Origin: Acanthochlamys bracteata
Lineage: Eukaryota; Streptophyta; Magnoliopsida; Pandanales; Velloziaceae
Assembly: GCA_019914995.1 (NCBI GenBank)
Contig: CM034126.1
Location: 3,105,001 to 3,169,000 of the forward strand
Direction: 5' to 3'
DNA: 64,000 bases
In this document: in pieces, positions 23,017-35,076 of the stretch
How positions within the stretch are numbered: position 1 is the stretch's first letter
Layout of the letters: each line of letters opens with the position of its first letter
Made by a program: the position numbers and the translations under genes
The notes under the pieces: generated by a model
The model's input: the letters and a program-made list of their open reading frames with translations, nothing else
Databases searched by the model: none
Told to the model about the DNA's origin: nothing

Positions 23017-25814
23017 GGTGGTGGATGAGATTGAACCGTGGTGTCTCTGCCGCTGAGGAGGAGATGGAGCGTTTTTCTGTTTCCTTGCTTTCCTCTTCTG
23101 ATTTTTTGGATTTTGCTTGGTTTGCATTGACGAAGGAAACCAAAAATTTAGAGCGGTGAAACAGAGGGGTGCCTTGCTTTGATTCACTGGTATTGGACGT
23201 TTCTTATTTTTGTTATGTTGCCTTTTTCCCTCTTTGCGTGCGTGGAATAATTCGCCAACTTTTGTTTGCTTTGTGTCTGAAAATTTGTGGTATTTTGGGT
23301 AGTTCATTAGCTTTGACAAAACTGCTAAACGCGTTATTGAGTGGGCGGAAACTGCAAAACCCTTTCTTGATACATACTAATTTTTAGGGCCTGGTAGTCG
23401 CTATCACCTTTTCTTCAGGATCTAAATAGCAAAATTACCTGTTATCTGTAATGATTTGCTCCCTGCTCGCGGGATTGCTCCCAAACGTACGGATGTTTAT
23501 CAGCTTGATCAGAATTTATGTTTTATTCAAATTTTTATACTTATATTTAAATATAACTCAATATATTAAAACTTTTAAATTAATTTAAATTATGATTATT
23601 ATAAATATTTTATTAATTATAAATAAAAATATTTTTTAAAGTTTATTTTTTATACACTCTTTTCACCGTAACTGATATTGCCACATATTTACGTTCTCTT
23701 CTGCTTGACTTGTAGTTGTGAAGAGACTCTGCAGTCTGAAGATGCAAATTTTATACAAATCTGTTACAAATACAGAAAAGATAAACCGAAATTGCCTCAA
23801 GAACAAAATCGAATAAAAATCAATTACTTGTACATAATTTTATCATTTTTTAGACCTATGTTTACAAAGGTATAGTTCCACTCTTTTATTTTTTTTAGTC
23901 ATGTATGTTAGCTGTATCTATTCTGCACTTTGGCTACACAAATATATAAAATATAAACAAAATCTTAAAAGTTTGGATTAGTTAGGTTATTAAATTTATA
24001 ATCGCATGTACATATCACTATAATAATGAAAAATTACTCTAGAAATTTGAATAGGCATATTCTAGTGCAATATTGAGTATGTAAAGAAAATCATGCGTCA
24101 TTTTTATTTTAATTATATAGAAATAAATTTTGAGACAGTGAGTTTTGTAAAAATAAAATTTAATAAAAAATACAATTCGATAAAAGTAAAATTTAAAGTC
24201 ATAATTAAAATATATAAAATAAAATTTATAGTTAAATTTTACTAAAAATAGAAGTAAAGTTTAGATGATAATTGAAATATGTGAAATGATTGAACTTCAA
24301 ATTTTTTGAGAAAAAATAAAATTGCTTAAATTTAACCATGGCCTTAACGTTAAGAATTTAAAAGCCAAGATTTGCTGTATAATTTAGAAATATAAGTAAA
24401 TAAAATTTCTTAGTATAAATTTAGACAGAGTTGGCCAAAAGAAAAGTTGCACTTGTTTTCTTTGCAAAAAGATTTAAGATTATTTAAATAATATGACTTT
24501 GGCGTTAACTAATGAAAGAAAGTGTAAGAAGAATAACCATAAAAATAAAATATGCAAAGCGATAACAACTAAAAACCATTGGAAGACTGTTGTATATACA
24601 TCATATACGATTGATGCACTTATTTATACATAAACTTAATCGTCATCAACGATATTACATGATTGTTGCAAAAACCTTTTAGATTGTTGTTCACTAGTTA
24701 TCTGAATCCAAGACAAATAAAATCTGAACCGGTCCGTCGAGTCTATTCGGAAATCGTCAATTCGGAATATAAATCGATCCAAATTAATAAAAAATCGTTT
24801 ATACAATCGTTCCGTTCTGAATCTCTTCGATTCGATCGACCGACTCGTTCGGATCAAATCGGATTAAGTTAAATTTAAAAAATTTAAATTTGTGATATAT
24901 TTGATACAAATATAATTATTAATAGTTTTATATTGAAAAATAATATGTAGTTTAAAATTTGTATTTGAAAATAATATCGCAAAAAAAAATATTATATTTT
25001 ATTTATAAATATTTATTTTTTAATAACTTTTTAATTTTTTATATTATCAATTCTGTTAAATTGTAAAAAAATAATAAAATTATTTTAAAATAAAAAATTT
25101 CTTTCAAAATTTATTATTTAGAATATCTTTTTTTGTTCTTCTGTATTTTTTTATTAGTTTATTTTTTTCTATGCCTTCTAATAAAAAAATAATAAATTTT
25201 TGCGCAACCGTCAACGTCTTAATATTCTTGATATGATGTATCAATTCGTTGATCCGCCAAATCAACCTATGATCTATTGATTCGGACAAACTTTCGATTC
25301 AATATTCAGTCCGATTTTTACAACTATAAATAAAATTATTACAAAGTCAACGGCATGAATTAGTAGTCATAGCTAGGCTTTATGTTTGTTATCATAAAGC
25401 ATTTTAAAAATTTTCATATTCCGGTAAACCAATCTGTTAAATTCCAATCGCCGTTTCCAACTTCTCTGGTAGTGAATATAATAAACTTTTTTTATTATAA
25501 GCATCCCAAAATGTCACGCTTAATCTATCACATCTAACAACACCATTAATGGCTAATAAACCAACAACACGAAATGGAAACAAGAAAATAATGACCAAAA
25601 GGAAAACAGTATTAACAACCGAAAACAAACCAACCAATAACAACCGCAAACGGCCCAAAAGTGTCTGCATATGAACCGCTCTATCTATGTCCCTTTCATC
25701 CACCAACAAAAATTTACTTTTCATTCTTTCTTACCTTCTAATTTTAGAAGTGGCACGCCTTAAACTTCTCCCTCCTCTTACTCCCAGCTTTTCAATCTTT
25801 CACTGGGTAATCCT
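23017..25814. other. Long AT-rich intergenic region with repeats
   Basis: About 2.8 kb without a recognisable gene. It includes AT-rich repeat DNA (24110-24310) and a stretch at 24690-24870 dense in ATCGAT/TTCGAT-like words, with related text at 25200-25320, likely eroded transposon DNA. The frame at 25437-25724 (minus) is hydrophobic but has no known domain and lies in the promoter of the next gene. Confidence 0.5.
24110..24310. repeat. AT-rich dispersed repeat, copy 1
   Basis: Aligns in reverse orientation with 63590-63790. Shared words include aaaatatataaaataaaatt, tagttaaattttactaaaaa and aattgaaatatgtgaaatga. It has no coding capacity and is probably a MITE-like element. Confidence 0.5.
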
Positions 25815-25822
25815 TATATAAA
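25815..25822 (+). promoter_or_regulatory. TATA box of the acidic myristoylated-protein gene
   Basis: tatataaa lies 120 bases before the ATG at 25935, placing the transcript start near 25845-25850. Confidence 0.6.
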
Positions 25823-25934
25823 TCCATTGATCCAGCTCTTGTTCCTCACCGCCGGTTGAGAATAAAAAGTTTCTGTTCGCAATCTTTTGCCTTGGAATAA
25901 AATCTATCCGAACCCTCAAAGCAGGAGCTGAACG

Positions 25935-26480
25935 ATGGGTGGATGTGCTAGCAGGCCTAAGGCATCCGAAGGCCCCGCCCCTGAGGAGCTCCCAGCTGAG
26001 GGCTCGTCTGTGCCGGAGAGCACCACCAAGGAGATCCAAGCCGAAGCTCCCCAAGAGGTAAATAAACGTGCATTCTCCATTAAAATTTTCTAATATTGCC
26101 TGTTTCATTCTCCATATATATATACACTAGTATTTCTGCACCCTATTTGTTTCATGATTTGGTTTTAAAAGTTGATTTTCTGATAATGACAGGTCAAGGT
26201 TGAAGAGGAGAAGAAGGAAGAAGCTCCTCTGGTGGACCTCTCAGAGCCAAAACCAGATGACGAGAGCGCAGAGCCCAAGCCTGAGACTCTGGCTGCCGAA
26301 ATCAGTGAACTAAAAGCAGAGGCACCAGTTGAGGCAGTAGTAGAGGCAAAAGAGGAGGAGGAAGCGCAGATATTAGAGGGAGTAGAAGCTGCAGGGAAGC
26401 AGCCCGCTGTTGAGGAAGTAACTGAAAATAAGGGCGAACCGGCGGCCACTGAGGAGAAGAAGGATGAAGCTTCTGCGTGA
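25935..26480 (+). CDS. Small acidic protein with N-terminal MGGCAS lipidation signal
   Basis: Two exons (25935-26057 and 26193-26480, GT-AG, phase 0) encode 136 residues. The start MGGCASRPK has Gly2, Ser6 and basic residues, matching N-myristoylation, and Cys4 could be palmitoylated. This suggests attachment to the plasma membrane. The rest is low-complexity, rich in Glu, Ala, Pro and Lys (KVEEEKKEEAPLVDLSEP, EAKEEEEAQILEGVEAAG, ending EEKKDEASA), and is probably disordered. No enzymatic domain is seen. I recognise the general MGGCA-type acidic plant proteins but cannot assign a function. The start is supported by the TATA box, the coding-like composition and the exon join. Confidence 0.8.
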
Positions 26481-26520
26481 TAATTGATGTTAAATGTTGT
26501 TTTTGAGAGATGAATGTAAA

Positions 26521-27457
26521 CCTTTTGTTGGTTGGATTCTTAAACATGGAGTAATTGTCACCAGATCCTTTCATACCAATTACTAGTACACAGCCTTATG
26601 GTATTTTCAGTTTCGTAGATTATCAGCTAAATTCATATCTCAGACAGGAAAAGAATTCGCAACTCTGCAGTTAATCATTTATGATAGAAAATTTAAAAAG
26701 CATTCTAACTTCTAATAAAATCAACTAAAAACTGAAAAAGAACCAGAGTACCTTTTAAGATTAGAAATAAGGAGGGACGAAACTAGTGGGCATTCACTCC
26801 CGTAAACAAGAACGCAAACTACTTACTTTATGTCACAGAACAATCAAACATACATGATCATGAACAAGCAAGATGGCATTTTTTCAGTATAGATGGAATC
26901 TTCAGGCATGATAGTTCAATATCTTTCGGCTACAACAACACTAGAACTTTTAAAGTCCAATTAAACTTTGATCCAAAGGAAACGTGCCTACCAGTACATA
27001 TTCTTACATGATCGGTCTTTACGCCTTTACCAGAAAACATATGTGCTACGTATTCAAACCAACCAAATGAAAACATGCTTTGGGCTTCTTCTAGTTCAAC
27101 ACATTAAAGAAGAATCCACAAAAGGATTCCTGCCATTACGTCAGTAAATATGGTCCGTTTGCTATGTAAAACAATTTACTTCAGTAAATGGACGCATCAA
27201 AACAAGCACCATCGTGCAATGAATATAAAGACAACGACCATGTAACAGTGGCAAATAAAGATAGGAAGCAGAAGAAAACCATGCCTAAATATTATTCTAT
27301 AGACATACAATTCATGCTGAAATGGAGAAACATCATACAGAACATGACAAAAGAAGAAACAGGTGAACAGACATCCAGCAGGAAAGCTTACACTGAGATG
27401 GCACAACTGAAACCAAGCAGCCAATTCAGCTGCGCTTTTCCTTCAGCTGCTTGACTT
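26521..27457. other. Intergenic; no recognisable gene
   Basis: Holds the 3' flank of the acidic-protein gene. The frames at 27188-27454 (plus) and 27197-27424 (minus) mirror each other and show no domain. Confidence 0.5.
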
Positions 27458-27780
27458 ACCAAGGATCAATTTAAGACAAAGATCTATTTATCTGATAAAT
27501 AATACTATACTTCTTCTTCACCATCTTGATCTCCTCTTTCATCTAGTTCTTCTATCTCGGAGAACGCAAACAGGGCACCGCCACGAGATTTCTTCAATGT
27601 CTCTCTACCAAAGCTCGAGCCAAGGCGGAGAAGAAGAGAGCTAGATTGAAAGTCACTCTAGGATTTCGCCGGAAAAATTCAGGGATTCGAATCCCGGAGA
27701 ACTCCACTGCCGAGCGCTCCGTGTTTCCCTCTGAGAAAATTATCCGGGAAATTGTGTAAAGAGAGCTGGTGATATTTATA
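27458..27780 (-). other. Candidate TATA-driven transcription unit of unknown product
   Basis: On the minus strand TATAAATA (27773-27780) is followed by about 290 bases of higher GC and a good splice donor (cttg|gtaagt near 27457). Within it, 27657-27505 encodes a coherent 50-residue stretch without an ATG (RLGSSFGRETLKKSRGGALF, then AFSEIEELDERGDQDGEEEV, stop). A stop codon lies immediately upstream, so this would have to be a downstream exon. The first ATG in the interval gives only a 23-residue peptide. It could be a non-coding RNA, a 5' UTR exon or a gene relic. Confidence 0.3.
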
Positions 27781-27789
27781 GGATGTGTG

Positions 27790-28015
27790 GAAATATTTAT
27801 TGAAAAGAATTGTTTGAAAAAAAAATTTAAAATATTTGAAAAATAAGTTATATTTTTTTAATTAAAAAATAATAATAATAATAAATAAAAAAATTTTTAA
27901 TATTTTTTTATATTATTAAATTTTTTAAATATTTTTTTAAAATATTTTAAAAATTTTATTAAAAATACAAAATAAAAAATTTGGTAAAAAAAATTCTTTC
28001 AAATATGACTTAATA
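27790..28015. repeat. AT-rich repeat block
   Basis: Over 200 bases are nearly pure A+T, starting near gaattgtttgaaaaaaaaat and ending near aattctttcaaatatga; these edges are imperfectly inverted. It is similar in style to the MITE-like elements at 5213 and 50141. Confidence 0.4.
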
Positions 28016-28589
28016 TACACATTGCTCCGAACTCGGTTTCGGAATCGGACATGCATACTAGTGGTGCGATGTATCCGTTAGCAAGCGGTGCGTAGTAATA
28101 ACGCTGTGTGTTCTCGGACTCGAACTTGAAAGATATAGCACGCGTTGCGTTATAATAACGCGCCTTTAATTATTCGCAAGTCTTTTCGAAAATAAAATAG
28201 CAGGAGAGAATCGCAATTGTGAACCACATTTTTATTATTTTGCAACATAAGCATTCAATTTAAATTTTTAGTTTAATATAAATGTAAGGGGATTATATAT
28301 ATGCAACGGTGATGGATGGAGATCGTAGAATAATGCTATTCCTCAGAGCGTTTCTGATCCTGATATATATCAGAGTTAACATCATCAATACATGATGAAT
28401 GGAGATAATTAATTTTAAGAAGTGTTAATGTCTTTAAACTACGTAAATTAATCAGTCAAATTTGAAGCGAATCAGGGTTAAATATATCTAGCAAATTTTG
28501 CTACCTTCATTCTAAGAACTAGTTCAAATAGAAATTGGATTAAATATATATGACCAATACATTCACAATAGCGATCGTTAAAAGTATCA

Positions 28590-30200
28590 TATGCAGAAGA
28601 TAGATTGGAATTGGATGACATCCACACCGAACATCAGCGGAGAAAATTACGAGGGAAATTCATGTCAAAGAAAGTGCGTGATCTATTCATTAAAGATAAC
28701 TAACTTCTTCATCGGTTTCTTATGGCACATAGAGTGAACACCATAGGCGAGATGTCAGATGCAATCATGCAATAGCTGAAGAAAGATCTTGATAAAAAAA
28801 GCAATTGATGAACGGAATCCAATACGTAATCAACCAGAAGACGAGCAAAGATACCTTGGTTTCTGACAGACAAGAAGCTGGTGTAAAGAGATACCCGCTA
28901 TTTCTCTATCATCGAAGCAGCACTAACAGCGGTATTCTCCATCAATTTAAGAAGCACAAACATTGCGAAAACTTATTGCAGTCAATGCTTATAGGGGGAT
29001 CTTCAAGTACCTGTTTCCATCTTCGCAGATTAATATATCTAAGGGCATTGGATTCGAGTTACACAGGTATCAAAGATCTTCCAGGCTTGATAGACACTAT
29101 ATAAATCATCTACGGTACCTGAATTTATCACATACCTCCGTTCAGAAATTGGCAGACTCCACAAGCACTCCTCATTATTGAAGTTTTGAAGCTCAGCGAA
29201 ACCAAAGTTGAAAAATCGTCAAATCATTTGACGAAGTTACAGAAACTCTGACACTTGGATGTATAGAAGTGCCAAGCTCTACGACTATGCCTATTGGGAG
29301 CATGCCTTCACAACTGATTTTGTAGTTGAACAAAAGAAGAGCTGCTCCATAGAGGAACTAGCACGTTTAATCTAGCCAACTTTTTATATGGAATCTTGAG
29401 AATGTGACAAATGACTAAAATGCAGAACAAGTTAAACTGACCGTTAAGACAAACCTCCATTCTCTAAGACTGGACAAAGGCTGCCAATGCAAACATGACA
29501 AATTACATGAAGATCTTCCTCCTCCAGACATCTTGAAGCAGCTGCAAATTCAGAGCTAGGGAGGAGGATAGTTTCCAACATGGTTAAGGAATCCATTGCT
29601 CACAAATTTGGTTGAACCAAAATTATCATACTGCAATAGATGTGAAGAACTAACATCACTTGGCAGTCTTCAAACACTTAAAACCTTCAAATTACTGTAA
29701 TGGATATGCTGAAAATGACGGAAGTAGAGGCAACATAGGTTTCCCTCACTTGAAAGAGCTGGCACTGTCACATATGGCCAACTTAGAAGACTGGTAAGAA
29801 ACAGATGTAGTTGAAGTTTTCCCATGCTTATAGAGGTTGATAATTTGGCATGTCCAAAACTGCAGACATTCCCAATGCATCTTGAGGATTTTTGGCAGCC
29901 ATGCTGTATGTCCTTCGCCTGAAGAGCTCACAATCTGCTGCCATGATGACCTAAACAATGGAAGGAGTAACATCAGTTCAAGTCCTGGAAGATCTAACAA
30001 TAGAGAATTTCTCTAGCAAGACAGAGTTTCCTGAGTTGATTGGAGGCCTTGCATCTCTTCAAAATCTGTGTATCCACAAGCATCCTATCTTGGCCTCATT
30101 GCTTGAGGGATTGCATCACCTGAAGCAAACTGCAAGGTTTGTCATCTGTGGTCAAAGATTGTTCTCTGCTGAAAAACATGTGTCAAAGGGAGAGGGGTGA
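28590..30200 (+). pseudogene. CC-NBS-LRR disease-resistance gene relic (RPP13-like)
   Basis: Debris of an intracellular immune receptor. Near 28600-28800 the plus strand reads coiled-coil-like sequence (IDLELDDIHTEHQR, MAHRVNTIGEMSDAI) interrupted by stops. It passes directly into LRR-type sequence without any NB-ARC domain. LRR pieces are HLRRLIYLRALDSS, INHLRYLNLSHTSVQKLAD, FEVLKLSETKVEK, ELTSLGSLQTLKTFKLL, FPHLKELALSHMANLEDW and TEFPELIGGLASLQNL. They switch frame several times and carry many stops. The nucleotide-binding part was deleted and the gene is dead. Confidence 0.8.
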
Positions 30201-30942
30201 GGACTGAGTAAAATATCACATGTAGTCATAAGAGAACTTTTGAATGTAAGAATGAACAAGTAGACAACTACCTCTAATTGATTGCCAGAATGAAGGAAAA
30301 AGAAGCAGTGCATCAATAACTTCTTTGTTAAATCAATAACACCAACCTAGTGAAGTGACAATTGCACCAAACTAGAGGACCAAGCACTTATGCACAGAAG
30401 CCTGTTCCAGAGAGTAAAACCTGCTACGATCATTACACCTTTAAAGATCGCTGGAAACACGCTACTTAGTTTCAATTGAAAGCACACTTAAAATGCAGAC
30501 ACCTCCATTCTGATAATTTGCAGGCTGGAGGCAGTTCACCAAAACTAGGACCCAGACATAGGTTTAATGACTACAAAAGAAGTATGGAGGAACCAAGAGA
30601 TCAAATTAAATAGATCTATCTTCTAGTCAATGCTACAATTCAAACTTCCTAGTGGGAAAGAAAAGGTAGGTAAAAGTTTCTGATGAAAATAAAAATAATT
30701 TGATTCTTCCCGCCGAAGTTTCAAATACTTTAATGAACATAATAACAGTTGTTCTACTACCTTACAGGAACAGATAATCTATTAATACATCTTAACCAGA
30801 ATAGTCCGCCATAATAAACATATCTTACGGTGGTTGCATTCCTGCAAGCACCCCCAACAGCAAATTTCATGGTCACCCTGCTGATTTGCGCTTGTCATCA
30901 ATGAAAGGGGCATCATACAGTTTTTATCTGCATTACCATCTC
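30201..30942. other. 3' flank of the DHH gene and spacer
   Basis: No coding sequence recognised between the CNL relic and the DHH phosphoesterase stop codon; part is presumably 3' UTR. Confidence 0.5.
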
Positions 30943-33738
30943 TCAAACCTTCCATAGCTCAAACTCAGAAGTGTTCAACATAAAGGAACTTGCATTACAG
31001 TGTCCACCGCCTCCATATTTCTGCAAAAAAGTTGATGAGCTTTTTTCACATAATAATCAACACCAAATATGAGTTGCTGGCCGCATCAAATGTCTACCGT
31101 GGAGATCTGAGTCGTATCTTCTGAATCCACACTTCTAAGGCTCACTTTTAAGAGCTTATCATTCTGGATCTCAGGAACTCTGTAAACGACAGCTCCAATG
31201 CCTCTAAACATGAAAAGCCAATCAAAATTGGGAAAGAGGAAAAAAGACTTGCAAATAGCAGGTTTGCAGTACATAAGATTTCATGTGAAATTTGGGATGA
31301 ATACTATAATACAGATGAACAGTAAATGTCTGAAAGGACTACATTTTACTTTTGGTTAAGGATATGACAAATGGGGACAAAATACTAATACAGATGCATA
31401 CAGACAATAATAACCTGAGTTTTAGACTGAGACTCTTTTCTGCTAAGCGGTGACCAAGTTGGCTTCTAAGTTTGGCAACAGAATCACCATCAACGGCCTA
31501 CATAGCCAAAGAGTGCAATAAATACAATCAAAGATAATATTGAAGTATTTCATTGTGCACAAACAATATGCAAAAGACAAAGGGGAAGAATAGAAGTGCA
31601 AACATACCAAGCAGTGTCCAAAGGATCCACCTCCTAATGCAATTTGATAAGAATGCTCAAGAGCTTCCTCTATCAGCTTATTCTTGTGCGCTAATGTTGC
31701 TTGGCCTTGATGAATGACTTGATCAGGATCCAGTTCCAATAACTAATCAAATGGCCAATCACCGCAGTCAGAACCACGGAAAGGAAAACAGAATGCAGTA
31801 TATCTTCTAAAGAAGTGCTTAGTGCAATGAGTGGGCAGCATTCTAACTTCTAAGACCTAAAAGCAAATATAAATTACATGATATTTCATGCTAAAAAAAT
31901 CTCCGTTCTAAATGCAGAATCTAGGAGAAAGCTTCCCAGATATAATTACATCAGCAACTAACCAGAGTTTTAAGTTAGGAAGTACCTTAAGAAACCATTT
32001 CTGGCATATTTCTTCACTGACTCAAGGAATTCAGACAGGAACTGCTATATCAGCAAAATAGCGATTGGCCAAGAAGAAAATTAATCTACTTATTTATCCA
32101 ATTCAGGAACATTATAAACCAACAGTGCCAAAAATTTCTAAGAAGGCATTGCCTTCTATATAGTTACACCTGCAGCTCTCTTGTTCTTTCTTGTACTCTT
32201 TATGCTGTTGTCATGTCTCCATAACACATGAATGAGCTGCGTATGACTTTGAGGAAACACATTTGCCCAGAAATAACCATAGTTATTTGCAATCATACTC
32301 ACAAATGATCTCAAAGGTTGATTATGCAAAGCTGAGAGGCATACTCTATCAAATAGTGAAGCGTCAATTACTAGAAACTGACAAGATTTCTTCAGGTTAC
32401 ATTGGAAATATGGGACATAATGCAGCCAAGACCAAGATGCACAAAGTGCATGACAAAACATGGTAAGGTTATAACCTAGAACAGCTACAAATCTGGCTAG
32501 AAGGGAAAAAATGTAAAATAATATACACAAAGTTTTCCTTATCTGGCAAGTTGATTTATGCTGGAACCGATATCCTTATATATGAAGCGCTGGAACCACT
32601 TTTACCAAGGATCACTGGAATTGAAAACAAACAATCTGACAAGAACAAATATAAGTAATTGTCTTGTTCCCGAAGCACACCGTGACATGCCACCAACTGT
32701 TATATAAATGATAGGAGAACTACGAGAATATACATAGTTGAGATAAAGATAACACCAAAGCAAGATACTTGTTTCATGACATTTGGACATACTGCAGCAG
32801 AAAAACTTACCTGGTCAAACAAAACTGGATTCAAATTAACATCAAACTCCATGGCCATATCTTTCAGACCGCTGCTGAAAGCTTCAGTATCGGCAAGCAC
32901 CCATCTCCATAGATCTGCATCCTCAATATATTTGAAAAGGCGGTGGATCCTTTCAAATTTGCAATGAGGCAGAAAAACCCCAAACTCACTGCTAGCATGC
33001 TTATTATGATCCAGTTCACTAGTGGCACTTCCTAAAATCTTCTCCTTGAAGAAATCAAACGCAATTGTAGCCCCACTTCTCTGCATGTCTATGACTTTCG
33101 TCACATTCTTATGAACCAAAGGACTCCCATCCAATGCTTCTAAAGCAGTCTTATGATGATCTAAAACTATCACTCTGAAAATTCAGAAGAACACTAAAGT
33201 TTAGCATTTCCACTTCCCAAACAACAGTCAATTAGCCACTCGAAGAAATTACCACAGCCTAATTAAGAATATAAGCATTGGCATAATCAACTAAATTAGA
33301 CTCAACAAAGTAAAGTCCAAGTGAATGCAATATTGCAAAAAAGCCACAATCCTACACCAATGCAAATGATGCTGCGCATATATACTTAAACATTTCAGTT
33401 AAAATTTGGAGAGGCAACAAACCTTTCAACTCGTTGAGATATTTCTTCAACAAAACCGGAAGGCCCAACAAAGTCGAGCAAGTAGACATCTTTAATCTCA
33501 TCTAGAGGCAAATTCTCAGACCTGTTACAAGATCAACTCAAATTAGCCATATAGAAAAAGAAAGAAAAAGTGTTTAGATCAATGAGGGTGAGCGAGAGAC
33601 AGACCTGATGGGATTGTAAACCGGGTTGGGAAAGAAGAGAGCAGGCAAGGATGCGGCAGAGAAGTAGAGGTGAGCAGCTAATGCAGCAAAGGCGCCGTCA
33701 GGGCACGGGTAGTGATAGAGAACTGCAGACTTCTTCAT
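30943..33738 (-). CDS. DHH/DHHA1 superfamily phosphoesterase
   Basis: Member of the DHH superfamily, which includes manganese-dependent nanoRNases, cyclic-dinucleotide phosphodiesterases and exopolyphosphatases. Seven exons read leftward: 33738-33605, 33521-33423, 33174-32811, 31742-31608, 31497-31415, 31203-31098 and 31020-30943, giving 332 residues with all phases consistent. Residues 7-20 (LYHYPCPDGAFAAL) replace the usual DHxxxDGDA-type first motif. YLLDFVGPSG follows near residue 60, and the DHH triad is at 83-85 (VLDHHKTALEALDG). The C-terminal DHHA1 part includes IALGGGSFGHCL, IGAVVYRVPEIQNDK, LRSVDSEDTTQIS and the RNA/phosphate-binding KYGGGGHCNASSF. I recognise a plant homologue of unknown exact substrate; an oligoribonuclease or nucleotide phosphatase role is inference. 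Confidence 0.88.
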
Positions 33739-34276
33739 CTTCGCCGCAGCGTTGCTTATTGCCGCCGCCGGTGAAAGCTACAAGCGCAGAGCGGCGAGAC
33801 AGAGTTACCGTAACTACTAGGATTGTACGAACTATGTAAATGGGCTCTCTTAAGTCCCATCGGCTGAGCATGATGGACTAAACACCCAACACAAGGCCCA
33901 TTTGAATCCATGTGTACAAGCCCATATTAACAAGTTTGTCGTGACATTTACGCTATTTACATCCTTCTTCTCAACTGTTTTGAGCGACTGTAGTTCATTT
34001 TGGTTGTCATCTGTTTGCAGTTCTTCAACAAAAAGACACCTACGAGAAAGCAATAAGAATAACTGGCAAGGTTATGCGGGCATGCCTCCCCCTACATTTA
34101 TCTTTGTGCCCTTTGTTCTACAATCCTGCCAAAGCTTTCAGTTTTTTCGTCTTTCCCTCTAAACTCTCCCCTAATTCCTATTCCCATAACTATCCCACCC
34201 ACTGATTATCTTCCCAACCCAATCGAAATCCTCGTATCAAATTTAATTTCACTTCAAAATATCAAATTCGTCGACG
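33739..34276. other. Promoter side of the DHH gene and spacer
   Basis: No gene seen. The open frames at 33850-34162 on both strands are shadows without domains. Confidence 0.5.
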
Positions 34277-34590
34277 ATTTCTGGGCGCGGCAAGGGAGGA
34301 AAGGGTTTGGGCAAGGTTAGAGCATAGCAGCATCGCAAGGTTCTTCGTGACAACATCCAGGGCATCACCAAACCGGCAATCCGCCGCCTTGCTCGCCTTG
34401 TTGGAGTGAAGTGCATTTCCGGCCTGATCTATGAAGAAACCCGTGACGTGTTCAAGATCTTCCTCGAGAACGTGATCGGTGATGCTGTACGTACAATGAG
34501 CACATTCGCCGGAAGACCGTTCCTGCTATGGATGTCCCTCAAGCGCCAGGGACGCACTCTCTACGGCTGTGCTGTGATGGTTGAGTTGTT
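34277..34590 (+). pseudogene. Histone H4 pseudogene
   Basis: Recognisable H4 from SGRGKGGKGLGK to RQGRTLYG. Identity is high in the middle ([40 protein letters not shown]). Lesions are clear: the initiator position is ATT, an in-frame TAG occurs at the GGAKRHRK segment, small indels garble the region before [10 protein letters not shown], and GFGG is replaced. Plant H4 genes are intronless, so its absence of introns does not distinguish retroposition from DNA duplication. No other histone gene is nearby. Confidence 0.9.
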
Positions 34591-35076
34591 AAGGATTTAG
34601 TTTCATCAGTGTTGTGTTACTGTTGGAAATTTGCATGTTTGGTTCGTGGTCTGCAGATCGGCTAGACTTCCAGTTTTGAGTATATTAGCAAGTTTTCTGT
34701 ATGTTTGTTCTATTTCCTTCGGTTTGTTTTAATACCAAATATCATCAGACGGTGCACGAGCTTCTACCAATCCAACATTGCAGATCTAGACGCCGTACGT
34801 TATACTAATAGTTGTCTTCTGTTTTCCAATTCGTTGTTGTGTTGCTATCACCGAACTGATATAAAGTCACCATCTGACCTTCCGTAACTAAAACATAAAC
34901 AAGTAACAACTCTCTCCAAACTCTTCATTCACTCACGGTCGCCGCGACCAAAACAACACTCTCTGTTCCTCTCTACGCTGCGCTTCGCCAGATCTAACCC
35001 ACTTCTTTCAAAATCAGCAACATCCCGGCGTTAATGGGTGACCGCCGCCGGTGAATTGGGCTTTTAGCCCCAAACA
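34591..35076. other. Spacer and 5' leader of the SGNH gene
   Basis: No coding sequence. CT-rich leader-like DNA precedes the ATG at 35077. Confidence 0.5.

Noticed and set aside
22562..23143. 193-residue minus-strand open frame overlapping the Kazal-type gene
   Set aside because: It is a shifted frame of the Kazal gene, arginine- and serine-rich from GC-rich codons, with no domain; the overlapping frame has a signal peptide, ordered cysteines and an anchor.
25437..25724. 95-residue hydrophobic minus-strand frame
   Set aside because: No family match that I recognise; it lies in the promoter side of the acidic-protein gene and could be chance.
26165..26574. Antisense frames over the acidic-protein gene
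   Set aside because: They are Ser/Ala/Leu-rich mirror translations of the repetitive GAG/GAA/GCA codons on the plus strand.
27682..27695. Palindrome gggattcgaatccc resembling a tRNA T-arm
   Set aside because: No acceptor stem, D-arm or anticodon arm can be placed on either strand around it.
32156..32530. 124-residue minus-strand open frame
   Set aside because: It lies inside intron 3 of the DHH gene and has no recognisable domain.
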